From Mangrovicoccus sp. HB161399 (GTDB taxonomy: Bacteria > Pseudomonadota > Alphaproteobacteria > Rhodobacterales > Rhodobacteraceae), in the NCBI RefSeq assembly GCF_013184745.1, contig NZ_JAATVU010000037.1, positions 1 to 54,729 of the forward strand: a stretch of DNA of 54,729 nt, in the 5' to 3' direction. The translations under genes were made by a program, and so were the position numbers. Positions 9,801-17,509 of this stretch are shown piece after piece; position 1 is the first letter of the stretch; the number at the start of each line of letters is the position of its first letter. The notes beneath the pieces are model-generated. The model saw nothing but the letters and a program-made list of their open reading frames with translations. It ran no database searches and had not been told where the DNA came from.

Positions 9801-9914
9801 CGGCAGCTCGCGAACCGGCAGCCGCGACAGCGCCATCGCGCCGATCAGCACGATCAGCAGATTGGCCACCGTGGCCAGCACCGGACGGCGGATCGACAGG
9901 TCGGGCAGGCTCAT
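6846..9914 (-). CDS. RND multidrug efflux permease (HAE1 type, inner membrane)
   Basis: 1022 residues, the standard length of AcrB/MexF-type pumps. N-terminal transmembrane helix with DLSIRRPVLATVANLL, then the large periplasmic porter domain. The helix-4 motif AIGLVVDDAIVVLENIQRH gives Asp400-Asp401, equivalent to the proton-relay pair of AcrB. Conserved VGLMAKNGILMVEFANQ (helix 10) and TRLRPVAMTTIATVLG (helix 11) are also present. It exports hydrophobic or amphipathic compounds using proton-motive force. Its start overlaps the stop of the adaptor gene by 4 bp (ATGA), so the two are translationally coupled. No outer-membrane TolC-type channel gene lies in the window, so one must be supplied elsewhere. 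Confidence 0.95.
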   Translation of the reverse strand: MSLPDLSIRRPVLATVANLLIVLIGAMALSRLPVRELPQVDAARITVVTKYSGAAPDVVDAQVASVMEGALAGIPGLESMETRSQRGRARTVLTFSASRDIEAAANDVRTAVDRAARDLPDGADPPVVRKNDDQGDPVLRLSLSSPGMTPLELSDYADRYITDRLARLPGVANAAIFGERAPAMRIWLDAGLMASHGVTTGDIASALQANNVELPAGEIETGARQIQLLARTRMGSAGEFAALQIRDDGARPLRLGDVARIEAGPSSADSFFRSGGVTGLGLGIQPQAQANTVAIAREVRAELERMRPALPPGMEIAITTDEAQFIETALHEVAQVFAEAVLLVTAVIFLFLGSARLSLVPAVTIPVSILGAAVAMGLLGFSVNILTLFAMILAIGLVVDDAIVVLENIQRHRRMGESPAEAARRGANQVNFAVIATTAVLVAVFLPVSFMEGEIGQLFAEFGIVLAVAVTVSGFVALTLSPVLAARLMPEQDRPGLLTRTVDRAMAGLERGYRAGLGAALRLPELVLALAVAAVAASFALYQSLPQEVTPEEDRGQFRIFVTAPQGSSLAATDAAAREAEALLAPLREAGTVATVTSIVGLWGDLRRAMIFVNLVPWEERGQSVREVMDGLRGPLSRIAGAQTSMRPSSGLGIGGGRGGLQFMLGAPDIDRAAAWAEDLQPLLEADPALSGVEIGHAANQPGATISVDRLRAQDLGFDAQAVSSALQMLVASRTVGEYSADGRQYPVILQAAPEDRDNPADLMSILLRNSRGDLIPLSAFATIEETANVPAINRYDRVHSVPMEADLAAGADLAEVMDRVQGMVAGLPAGAALAWKGQAANFLKSSGGMATVFGLALAIVFLVLAAQFESFRTPLVILLTVPLGLAGAVLSLWLAGQTVNIFSQVGLVLLVGLMAKNGILMVEFANQLREEGRALRDAAVEGAVTRLRPVAMTTIATVLGAVPLATASGAGAEARVAIGTVIAGGLSAAFVLTLFVTPVVYVLVEGILPRRTAQAAPQPAE

Positions 9915-10999
9915 GGCGCCGCTCCGGCGGCGGCAAGCGGCAGGACCTCGACCGCGGTGCCGTCGGAGATGCGGTGGAGGTTGGTGACGATCACCTGCGC
10001 GCCGTCGGGCAGCCCGCCGCCGATCTCCACCATGCCCGCGTCCTGCGCACCGGTGGCGACCTCAACCCGCCGCGCCGTGCCGTTCTCCGCCAGGTGGACG
10101 AAGCTCTGCGCGCCGGAGACCTGAAGCGCGCGTTCCGGCACCGCCTGGGCGCTGCGTTCCGACAGCAGCAGCGAGACCCGCAGGAACATGCCCGGCCGCA
10201 GCCGCCCGTCGCCGTTCGGCACCTCCGCCCGGAGCGCGAGCGAGCGCGTCGCAGGGTCGACCCGCGTGTCCATCGCCGCGAGGCGGCCGCGGAATTCCGT
10301 GCCGGGCCAGGCAGGCGAGGCCAGCGTCACCGCCTGGCCGGGGGCAAGCCGCGACAGGAAGCGTTCCGGCACGCTGAAGGCGACTTCGATGGTTCCGAGA
10401 TCGTCGAGCGTCGCCACTTCGGTGCCGCTATCGACCATCTGGCCACGCGACAGGCCGGTCAGCCCGACCACCCCGGCAAAGGGCGCCGGCAGGCTGCGGT
10501 CGCGCAGCTCGGCCAAGGCCATGTCGCGGGCCGCCTCGGCGCGCAGCTGCGCCGCCCGCGCGGTGTCCAGCGCCGCCTCGGAGGAACTGCCGGAGCGTTC
10601 GAGCCGCACCTGCCGGTCCAAGGCGGCCTCCGCCTCGGCCAGCGTCGCCTCGGCCGAGGCGAGGGCGGCGCGCTCCACGTCGTCCTCGAGCCGCAGAAGC
10701 ACCGCGCCCGCCTCGACCTTGTCGCCCGCGGCGAACCCGATCTCGGTGACCCGCCCTGAGGCGGAGGGCTGAAGCACCACCGACTGGCGCGCCCGCGTGG
10801 TGCCGACGGCCTCGACCGTGTCGGCGAAGCGCATGGACGCCACCGGCACGGTCTCGACGGCGACGGCGACGGGCGCCCGGCCGGACCCGGCGCCTCCGGC
10901 GGGCACCGCGGCGGAGAGCCTGTCATCGGTCAGCAGGAAACCGGCCGCGCCCGCCGCGCCGACGAGACAGAGGCCGAGGAGGATCCGGGGCAAGGACAA
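9911..10999 (-). CDS. RND efflux periplasmic adaptor (membrane fusion protein)
   Basis: 362 residues when started at TTG 10999-10997, which has GGAAAGGGA eight bases upstream; no ATG gives a better fit. The first 25 residues are a membrane anchor or signal (LPRILLGLCLVGAAGAAGFLL). A lipoyl/barrel-sandwich half is seen at SVVLQPSASGRVTEIGFAAG, a short alpha-hairpin at about 100-150 and the second lipoyl half at LPAPFAGVVGLTGLSRGQMV. A beta-barrel follows (IEVAFSVPERFL), then a membrane-proximal domain to the C-terminus. It bridges the permease with an outer-membrane channel. The reading frame stays open upstream for 1.4 kb, but that part is not protein-like. A striking palindrome lies 64 bp upstream of the start. 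Confidence 0.9.
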   Translation of the reverse strand: MSLPRILLGLCLVGAAGAAGFLLTDDRLSAAVPAGGAGSGRAPVAVAVETVPVASMRFADTVEAVGTTRARQSVVLQPSASGRVTEIGFAAGDKVEAGAVLLRLEDDVERAALASAEATLAEAEAALDRQVRLERSGSSSEAALDTARAAQLRAEAARDMALAELRDRSLPAPFAGVVGLTGLSRGQMVDSGTEVATLDDLGTIEVAFSVPERFLSRLAPGQAVTLASPAWPGTEFRGRLAAMDTRVDPATRSLALRAEVPNGDGRLRPGMFLRVSLLLSERSAQAVPERALQVSGAQSFVHLAENGTARRVEVATGAQDAGMVEIGGGLPDGAQVIVTNLHRISDGTAVEVLPLAAAGAAP

Positions 11000-11062
11000 G
11001 GCTGCGATTCCCTTTCCGGCCCGTGGCGGGCCGAGGCTGATGACGTCCGGCCAATGATGCCG

Positions 11063-11087
11063 GTCATTGCCGCGCCGCGGCAATGAC
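11063..11087. promoter_or_regulatory. 25-bp near-perfect palindrome, probable operator of the RND operon
   Basis: Arms GTCATTGCCGCG (11063-11074) and CGCGGCAATGAC (11076-11087) are perfect inverted repeats around one central base. The site lies 64-88 bp upstream of the efflux adaptor start, where an operator would sit. The size suits a TetR-family or similar dimeric repressor. No such regulator is encoded nearby; the closest is a LuxR-type gene 0.7 kb upstream. A role as a hairpin terminator is less likely because there is no T-run and no gene ends here. Confidence 0.6.
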
Positions 11088-11793
11088 ATTCTCGTGTCCG
11101 GGCCCGCAAAACCGCCGCGCGGCAGCCTGCCGTCCGCCGCCGCCGCAGGTCCCCTGCCAAGCAGCTCGATCCCCGGCTGCGGCGCCCCGGAACACCGGCG
11201 CATCTTGTTTCTGCAGATCGATTTCCTGCGGAAGGGCACTGCGTAGCGGGACATGGACGCGGCTGGCGGTCTGCCGTTCCGGACGGGCGGCCTTGCGCCC
11301 TTGCCCCCGGTCCGTCGCACCGCCGCCCTGTCGGCCGAAAGCGGCGGCGGTTCTTCCGCCCGCCTCTGCGACTGCCCCCGCACCGGTTCGGGATGGCGGC
11401 AACCGGCCCCCCGCTGCCCGGACGGATCGGATGCAGGCGCACCGCCTTGCCCAGCCCCGGCATTCCGGCCGCCCGCGAGGAGCCGCTGTCCAGCACAGGA
11501 CAGAGGTTGGTCCTCACCGAGCCCGCAACAACTGCCTGGCGAAGGGGACACCGCCGGGCGGGTCCGATGTCGGCGCCCCGGCCACCGGCCTCTGCTTCGC
11601 TTTGCCCGTTTGCGCTTCGGCAAGCGGGAGCCGTCCAGCGGTTCCGGAGGCCGTCGGCCGGCACGGCAGGAAAAGCCCAGGGATGCCGCTACCGCTGCGG
11701 ATATGCTGCGGGACGCTGCATGCCCGTCCCGCAGCCGGCACACGCCCTGTCGCACCTCTGCACACCCGGCCAGGCGCCAGACTTGCCCTGCCG
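11088..11793. other. 0.7-kb gap without recognisable gene
   Basis: Sequence between the RND operator and the end of the LuxR-type gene. Frames are open in several registers, but the peptides are Arg/Pro/Ala-rich and carry no motif I recognise. The promoter of the RND pair presumably lies at its left end. I see nothing else. Confidence 0.4.
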
Positions 11794-12348
11794 TCAGTCC
11801 GCCTCCGGATCGGGGATGTCGAGCAGGTCGTCGATGAAGACGGACACGAACTGGCCGCGGCCCGAATGTCCTGACTTGCCGTAGACCCGGGCGAGCTGGG
11901 CGCGCACCGTGCCGAGGGCCGTGCCGCGATGCGCCGCGATCTCCGCCGGGTCGAAGCCCTTGACCAGCAGGAGCGCGACGTCGCGCTCGGCCGGGGTCAG
12001 GTTCCAGGCGTCGCAGCGCTCGCGGAAGAGCGTGCCGAAAGCGCCCGAGAGGAACTGCCGCGACCGCTCGGCCGCCGCGGCCCGGCGCAGCGCCGCCCGC
12101 ACTTCGCGGAAGGCGACCAGCGACCCCGCGACCAGCGCCAGTGCCGCGGCCAGCTCCACGTCGAGATGTGCGGTGAAGCCCGCCGCCGAGATGTCGCGCA
12201 GCACGTCTGACAGGAAGAAGGCGGCACAGCCCGCCTGCAGCAGGCCCACCGCGCCGATCAGGCCCAGCCGCCGGACAATTTCGCCGGGGCGCGCCGCCCA
12301 GCGGGGGCGGCGCCGCGAACGGACGGCAGTCTCTCGCCCTGCGGTCAT
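11794..12348 (-). CDS. Membrane-anchored LuxR-type helix-turn-helix protein
   Basis: 184 residues with GGAG seven bases before the ATG. A basic N-terminus is followed by two predicted membrane helices: about 28-50 (LGLIGAVGLLQAGCAAFFL) and about 62-82 (VELAAALALVAGSLVAF). The C-terminal third is a GerE/LuxR-type HTH: LTPAERDVALLLVKGFDPAEIA then GTALGTVRAQLARVYGKSG (about 117-160). There is no autoinducer or receiver domain, so any sensing is likely through the membrane segment. The gene starts 74 bp after the stop of the large secreted-protein gene on the same strand and could be co-transcribed. It may regulate that gene, whose upstream region has a long palindrome. Confidence 0.8.
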   Translation of the reverse strand: MTAGRETAVRSRRRPRWAARPGEIVRRLGLIGAVGLLQAGCAAFFLSDVLRDISAAGFTAHLDVELAAALALVAGSLVAFREVRAALRRAAAAERSRQFLSGAFGTLFRERCDAWNLTPAERDVALLLVKGFDPAEIAAHRGTALGTVRAQLARVYGKSGHSGRGQFVSVFIDDLLDIPDPEAD

Positions 12349-12422
12349 CCCGGCTCTCCGGCTGCTGCCCCAATGGCTAGCCGGCCGCGATGCGCCGCGT
12401 CAACGCGCGCGCGGCTGCGGGA

Positions 12423-15400
12423 TCAGGCGACGGCCAGCGGATCCGGCGTGACCACGACATCGAGCAGCGCTCCGCCGGGGCCGTAGAAATACTCCTTCGC
12501 CGCCCAGGACCAGGCATCATCCGGGTCGCTCATCAGCCCGTGGAACGGCAGGCCGCCGGCATAATCCAGAACGAAAATCCGGCCGTCGTCATAGACGACC
12601 GTCTCGGACTGGACCGTGCCCTGGGCGTCATGGCTGCGCAGCTGGATGGACCAGTCGAAGGCATCGGCCAAATCCGATTGCGCCACCTTCGAAACAACCC
12701 CGCCGGCATAGGCGAATTCGCGCAGCACGCCGTTGTCCAGTTCCAGGGTCCGCGCCGCGATCGTGCCGGACGCGTCCAAGGCGAAGCTCTGCGCCGACCA
12801 GACAAAGGCGTCCCCGGGATCGCTCCAGCTCTCGCTGCTGCGGATGCCGCCGCCATAGACCGTTTCGATCACGTGGCCGTCGTCGAAGACCCGCGTGCTG
12901 CCGGTCAGTGTGCCATCGGCAGCATACGTCCTGGACATGGTGTGCCAGACACTCAGTCCGCCGCCATCCGTGACCGTCTGGGCGATGCGGACCCCGTCCT
13001 GGAAGGTCTGATCGACAATCCGGCCGGCATCGTAGACGGTCACCCGCCCCGTCATCGCGCCCGAGCCGCCGTAGCTGGTCGAGATGCTCTGCCAGTTCTC
13101 GGTTTCGCCGCCGTCAGTGAGCACCTTGGACACCAGCGCGCCGTCCTGCCAGCCGATCTCCCGCACCCGCCCGTCATCATGGACGAAGACCCGGCCGACC
13201 CGGACATGGCCCGCGTCGAAGATGTCGAAGACGACGTCCCAGGCCTGCCCGCTGCTGTCATGCACGACCGGGCCCGTGGACAGCCCCTCGGGTCCCGCGA
13301 CCTCGACGGTGACGGTGGCGCTGTCGGTCCCGCCGTTGCCGTCGCCGATCTGGTAGCCGAAGCTGTCGGTGCCGAACCAGCCCGGCAGCGGCGTATAGGC
13401 CACCTTGCCCGCGGCGATCTCCGCCGTCCCTGCCGCCGGGGCCGAGGCGATCGAGGACAGCACCGGCACGTCGCCGGGATCGGCATCGCCGTCATTGGCC
13501 AGGACGTCGATCAGGACGCTTGCATTCTCCGCCGTGGCCGCGAAGTCATCTGCCGCGACCGGCGGCGTGTTCGGCTTCGGCGCGACGATCATCACGATGG
13601 AGGCGGCCAGCCCCGCGCCCTCGGGATCGGAAACGACATAGCTGAACTCGACCGGACCCGCCGCCAGCGGGGTGAAGCTCCAGCTGCCGCCCGGAAGCTG
13701 CTGCAGCGTCCCCGGCTGGTCCGCCGCCAGCGCGGAGACCGACAGCGCGGCACCCTCGGGGTCGGCGAATCCGGCCAGCAGATCGGCCGCCGCGATCGTC
13801 CCGGCCGTACCCGCCCCGCCCGCCAGAATCCCGGAGGCACAGCCCTGCGGCGCCTGGTTGATATGGACGACCAGCCCGGCGATGCTGCCGACGGCGATCT
13901 CCTCCTGCACCGAGGCGAAATCGGCCCATTCGTTGTCGAGATCGTCCAGCGTGCCGCCATCCTCGACGATGCTGGCAATCGAGGCGCAGCGGTCCTCGAT
14001 CTCGTTCAGCGGCTCGGGATATTTCCCGCCCGCATCCGGGACCGGGGCGATGCCCAGGATCGCACCCAGGTCACCGGCCGAGGCCAGGTCGAGCACGCCG
14101 CCCGCCTGCCAGGCATCGATCATCTTCACCGCAAGCCCCGCGCCGGTGTCGTCGTCGCCCAGCGAGGTCAGGATCGCCACCTGCAGCAGCCGCCCCAGCC
14201 ATTCCAGAGCCTGAGCATCCCCGGGCGCGGCCAGAACGGCGGCCAGCGGATCCCAATGCAGCAGGCTGGAATCGCCGGGCAGCTGCAGCACCGTCTTGAC
14301 CATCTGCTGCGCGGTGTTGGGGGTCATCCCCAGCTCGATCGCCCGCAGCACCAGCGTGGTCAGCGGCGACTCGACCGAGGCGCCCTGCGGCGCGGCGATC
14401 TGCAGGAGCGTGATCTTCAGATCCCCCGCCGCGCCCGCGGTAACCGTCTTGGCGTCGCTGGCCAGCGCCTCGGCCGCGCCCAGCCCGTCGGAATAGCTCG
14501 CCAGCACGCGCAGCTGCGCCCCGGCATCCTCACCGGTCACCGTGTAGGCCGCGCCCGTCTCCGCCAGCGCGTTCCAGCTCGCCCCGCCGTCGGTCGAGCG
14601 CTGCCAGACATAGGCGACCGCGCCGGGAATGCCATCGACATCGGACACCGCGGCGGTCAGCACCTGGCCCTCCGCCGCAATCCCCGACAGGGTGATCGCC
14701 CCGGGGGTGTTGGCCGCGCCGCCGCCCGGGTCGGCAGGCACCAGCCCGCCGGAGGTCAGCGCGAAGAGCCCGTCGGAAAACGCGGCCAGCTCGACATTCG
14801 ACAGCGTGTCGGTGCCCTCCGCCGTCCCCGAGGCGACCGCGTAGCAGCTGCTGGCGGCGTCGTAGCCGATGGCGTAGCTGGCGCTGGCCCCGGCAAAGAC
14901 CGCGGTGTCCTCGCCCGCGCCGCCCTCCAGCCAGTCGTCGTCCGCGCCTCCGGACAGGGCGTCGTTGCCCGAGCCGCCGTCGAGGCTGTCCTTGCCCGCG
15001 CCGCCCGACATGATGTCGTCGCCGCCCGCGCCATAGGCGGTGTCGTCGCCGCCCTTGAGGTCGAACACCTCCGACAGAGCGGTGCCGACGCAGAGATCGT
15101 CGCCCTCGGTCTCGGTTCCGGGCTGCTTGATCACCACGCCCGATCCGGGCAGCGTGCCCGCCGCCAGCCCCGACAGGATGATGCCGCTGTCAAGGATGTG
15201 GTCGCCGGTATCGGAAATGCCGATGGCGATCTCGTTGACCTGCCCCGGCAGGATCGGCGCGACGATGGTCAGCTTGTTCGACACGCCGTCATATTCGATC
15301 GGCAGGAGCCCGGTGCCGTTGTTGTTGCGGTAGTATCCGGCGGCAAGGTTCTGGCTGATGACGCTCAGCGGGTGTGCGGGGTGATGGCTGAAATAGGCGT

Positions 15401-15851
15401 AGTTCACGCCATTCACGTAGACCACCGCGCTGTCGACATACTGGTCCACCCACTCGGGGAATTCGTCCGAACCGAAGATCAGGTCGAAGCTGATCGAGGT
15501 CGCCGCGGGGTCGGTCACCTCGAACCGGAAGCTCAGCGTGCTGGCATCGTAGGAGACCGTCTTGAAGACCGGATTGATCACCGCGTCGATCAGCGGGCTG
15601 CCCGGCTGGCCGTTGTCCGCGCCGAAGGAGGTGGAGGTGTTCGCGGTTCCGGGCATCCGCCCCGAGGTCAGGATGATCCCCGCCCCGATGCCCAGCGGCG
15701 AGAGCGAGCCGTCGTAATAGCCGATGGCCGTTGGCGCGGAGGCCTGCAGCACGACCGATCCCGGCACGATCGTGATCCCCGGCGCTGCCGAAAGCAGCGC
15801 GGATGCGAGCGGGCCGGCCGACGCGCCGGAATGCTGGGTGAATGCGGGCAT
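12423..15851 (-). CDS. Large secreted RTX protein with choice-of-anchor L domain and C-terminal tandem repeats
   Basis: 1142 residues from ATG 15851-15849, with AGGAG nine bases upstream. No Sec signal peptide is visible. Residues about 12-245 match choice-of-anchor L domains (GIGAGIILTSGRMPGTAN, SFDLIFGSDEFPEWVD, IAIGISDTGDHILDSGIIL). Residues 249-316 are glycine/aspartate RTX nonapeptides such as GGAGKDSLDGGSGNDAL. Residues 384-470 resemble an Ig-like fold (VAYVWQRSTDGGASW). Residues about 685-852 hold two cadherin/VCBS-like segments (FSYVVSDPEG, VLANDGDAD, GYQIGDGNGGTDSATVTV). Residues 862-1142 are six repeats of about 49 residues. RTX proteins are normally exported by a type I secretion system, but none is encoded here. 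Probably a calcium-stabilised adhesin or surface protein; the exact role is unknown. Confidence 0.85.
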   Translation of the reverse strand: MPAFTQHSGASAGPLASALLSAAPGITIVPGSVVLQASAPTAIGYYDGSLSPLGIGAGIILTSGRMPGTANTSTSFGADNGQPGSPLIDAVINPVFKTVSYDASTLSFRFEVTDPAATSISFDLIFGSDEFPEWVDQYVDSAVVYVNGVNYAYFSHHPAHPLSVISQNLAAGYYRNNNGTGLLPIEYDGVSNKLTIVAPILPGQVNEIAIGISDTGDHILDSGIILSGLAAGTLPGSGVVIKQPGTETEGDDLCVGTALSEVFDLKGGDDTAYGAGGDDIMSGGAGKDSLDGGSGNDALSGGADDDWLEGGAGEDTAVFAGASASYAIGYDAASSCYAVASGTAEGTDTLSNVELAAFSDGLFALTSGGLVPADPGGGAANTPGAITLSGIAAEGQVLTAAVSDVDGIPGAVAYVWQRSTDGGASWNALAETGAAYTVTGEDAGAQLRVLASYSDGLGAAEALASDAKTVTAGAAGDLKITLLQIAAPQGASVESPLTTLVLRAIELGMTPNTAQQMVKTVLQLPGDSSLLHWDPLAAVLAAPGDAQALEWLGRLLQVAILTSLGDDDTGAGLAVKMIDAWQAGGVLDLASAGDLGAILGIAPVPDAGGKYPEPLNEIEDRCASIASIVEDGGTLDDLDNEWADFASVQEEIAVGSIAGLVVHINQAPQGCASGILAGGAGTAGTIAAADLLAGFADPEGAALSVSALAADQPGTLQQLPGGSWSFTPLAAGPVEFSYVVSDPEGAGLAASIVMIVAPKPNTPPVAADDFAATAENASVLIDVLANDGDADPGDVPVLSSIASAPAAGTAEIAAGKVAYTPLPGWFGTDSFGYQIGDGNGGTDSATVTVEVAGPEGLSTGPVVHDSSGQAWDVVFDIFDAGHVRVGRVFVHDDGRVREIGWQDGALVSKVLTDGGETENWQSISTSYGGSGAMTGRVTVYDAGRIVDQTFQDGVRIAQTVTDGGGLSVWHTMSRTYAADGTLTGSTRVFDDGHVIETVYGGGIRSSESWSDPGDAFVWSAQSFALDASGTIAARTLELDNGVLREFAYAGGVVSKVAQSDLADAFDWSIQLRSHDAQGTVQSETVVYDDGRIFVLDYAGGLPFHGLMSDPDDAWSWAAKEYFYGPGGALLDVVVTPDPLAVA
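12426..13268 (-). repeat. Six tandem ~49-residue repeats (coding)
   Basis: Codes for residues 862-1142. A tryptophan recurs at residues 871, 920, 969, 1018, 1067 and 1114, i.e. spacings of 49, 49, 49, 49 and 47. Each unit contains a [Y/F]D[D/A]G[R/H] core about 20 residues after the tryptophan and a W/F/Y-x-x-G turn. The layout resembles YD-like beta-strand repeats, but I cannot match it to a named family. Confidence 0.75.
14904..15107 (-). repeat. RTX calcium-binding nonapeptide repeats (coding)
   Basis: Codes for residues 249-316 of the large secreted protein. At least five GGxGxDxLx-type units are visible (GGDDTAYGA, GGDDIMSGG, GKDSLDGG, GNDALSGG, DDWLEGG, GEDTAVF). Such arrays bind calcium and fold as parallel beta-rolls after secretion. 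Confidence 0.85.
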
Positions 15852-16016
15852 GTCTGTCTCCTGCTTGCGGCGGGCCTGCCCGGCCCCGCAAGCGGCCCGG
15901 CCATGCCCGCCCTGCGTCCCGGCGAAACACATTGTGCAATTGCCATGTCAATCCGGGCGACCGCCCCGCGGCAAGTTCCGCACCGCCCATGGCCGTAAGC
16001 GGATGATCCACGTCTG

Positions 16017-16051
16017 CCGGACGCGTCATAAGCCCGGGCTTATGCGTCCGG
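16017..16051. promoter_or_regulatory. Nested palindrome upstream of the large secreted-protein gene
   Basis: A perfect 18-bp dyad, CATAAGCCCGGGCTTATG (16027-16044), is flanked by outer arms CCGGACG (16017-16023) and CGTCCGG (16045-16051), with a 3-base bulge on the left. It lies 166-200 bp upstream of the start codon at 15851. The dyad length suits a LuxR-type box or another dimeric regulator site. It could also fold as an RNA hairpin. Confidence 0.5.
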
Positions 16052-17007
16052 CGGCCCGGTCCGGCAGGGGCCCGGCGCCGACTCCCTCTCCTCGGCGCAG
16101 GCATTGCGCCATCCGCCAATGGGCGGCAGGATCCGGGCGCCCCGTCCCGCCTCCGGCGCGGCGCGATGGGGCATCGCCGACAAGCTGCCGGACCGGATGC
16201 CCCGCACCGTCCCAGCCCGAAGCCGGGGCGGCCGAACGCGCAGGAGGCGTTCGAGGGCGTTCGCTTCACCGGGAACAGGCCCCTTGTGCCGCGGCAGGGC
16301 CGGTCCGCGATGCTGGCCGGCCGAGAATCTCACGTGGATGGCGGACCGGACCCCGGAGGTCTGGCCGGGAAGGGCACGATGGTCCGGCGCTGTGAATGCC
16401 GTTGACATGGCCTTCGCCGGGACGGCGCCTCCTGCACGGCGGCGGCGTTCCATCGCCGCGGACGCATTCCCGGGGACGGCAGCGTGACGTCGGCATGCGC
16501 CGATCCAAGGGCCGTGGTCTCCGGCATGTCCGCAGAGAAGCGGGGAGTCGGCCGAAGCGGCCGCGTTGCCGCCGACGTCAGGAATGCCCTGCTCCCGCCG
16601 GATAGGCTGCGATTCTCTCTGTCTCGCGGAATCGCGGCAGCGGCGGCCGGCACATCAGGTGTCGCGGCCGGAACGCAGCAGGGAAGCGCGCGAAGCCCGA
16701 AAGGACCGGGCCGGCAGTCTATCCTGAGGACCAGACGGACGACGGGAACTTCCGCAGCCCCGGACCTGGAATCACCGCCATCTCCGCAGGCTCGCAACGG
16801 CGGGAGGGACGGCGATGGCGTCGCGGGCGGTCCCGGCGGCCAACTTCCCGCAACGCCGCATGGATCAGCGCGCCGGATGGCTCCCCTTTCCGGTCGCCCA
16901 GGCTGCAGATGGCGGGCCGCAGTCCCGGACTCGGCCCGCCCTTTCGGCACGGCACGGCCGCGCGGGGCCGCGCCCAGCCTCCGAGCGGCCCGGCAACCCT
17001 GCGCGGC
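16052..17007. other. 0.95-kb gap without recognisable gene
   Basis: Between the palindrome upstream of the large secreted-protein gene and the stop of the BLUF gene. No frame gives recognisable motifs; open frames encode low-complexity Arg/Pro/Ala/Gly peptides. I see no repeat or RNA gene in it. The promoter of the secreted-protein gene is expected between 15852 and about 16050. Confidence 0.4.
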
Positions 17008-17445
17008 TCAGGCCGGTTCGTAGAAGCTGCGCAGCAGCTCCAGAGCGCCGGGCAGGCCGTCGCGGCGGGCGCGCTGCCAGAACGCGTCCGAGCCCAGATC
17101 CTCGAACCCGGCGAAGGCGGCGAGGTCCGCCGCGTCGACGTTGCGGAAGCCCATGCTCCAGCCGCCGAACATCCGCCCGGAAACGGTGCTTTCCGAGAGG
17201 ACCAGCAGCGAATGGTGGCGGCGGTCGGCCCGGATGCGCGCCCAGGTCGCTTCGACGGTTTCCTCCGCGCCTTCGAGGATCTGCAGGAAATGCCCGCGCT
17301 GCCCGCCGCTGTCCTCGCGGTAGATCAGCAGCCCGGTCACGCCGCCTGCGGCATTGGCGCTGCGGCTGTGGCCGAGAAGCCCGGCGAGCGCAGCCCCATC
17401 GAAGGGACGGCGCGCCTGGCTGACATAGATGAGCTGGTGGATCAT
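17008..17445 (-). CDS. BLUF-domain blue-light photoreceptor (stand-alone)
   Basis: 145 residues, a single BLUF domain plus a short C-terminal helical tail. Flavin-site residues seen: Tyr7 in LIYVS, Asn31 in SRSANAAGGVTGLL, Gln55 in FLQILEG, and Trp96/Met98 in FGGWSMGF. These match the Tyr/Asn/Gln and Trp/Met set that produces the blue-light red shift in AppA, BlrB and PixD. No GGDEF, EAL or cyclase output domain is attached, so it should act through a protein partner, as PixD or BlrB-type short BLUF proteins do. It lies 64 bp downstream of pntB on the same strand, separated by a strong hairpin. Confidence 0.92.
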   Translation of the reverse strand: MIHQLIYVSQARRPFDGAALAGLLGHSRSANAAGGVTGLLIYREDSGGQRGHFLQILEGAEETVEATWARIRADRRHHSLLVLSESTVSGRMFGGWSMGFRNVDAADLAAFAGFEDLGSDAFWQRARRDGLPGALELLRSFYEPA

Positions 17446-17467
17446 GTCGTCTCCCTGGTGGCAGCGG

Positions 17468-17495
17468 GGCGCGGGCGGCCGGTTCCGCCCGCGCC
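17468..17495 (-). terminator. Strong GC hairpin between pntB and the BLUF gene
   Basis: A perfect 11-bp stem (GGCGCGGGCGG at 17468-17478, CCGCCCGCGCC at 17485-17495) with a 6-base loop, 15 bp beyond the pntB stop. No T-run follows on the minus strand. It may terminate incompletely or protect the 3' end of the upstream mRNA, with some read-through into the BLUF gene. Confidence 0.5.
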
Positions 17496-17509
17496 GGGGG
17501 CACGGCGGC

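Noticed and set aside
7515-10124. An 869-codon open frame on plus opposite the RND permease
   Set aside because: Antisense shadow; composition dominated by Arg, Gln, Gly and His, no homology pattern.
11000-12373. Upstream in-frame extension of the efflux adaptor gene by about 450 codons
   Set aside because: The extension has no protein-like sequence and runs through the LuxR-type gene in another frame; a good Shine-Dalgarno and TTG start occur at 10999.
12390-15998. A 1200-codon open frame on the plus strand opposite the large secreted-protein gene
   Set aside because: It is exactly antisense to a protein with clear domains; its translation is Arg/Gly/Asp/His-rich without motifs, the usual mirror of GC-biased codons.
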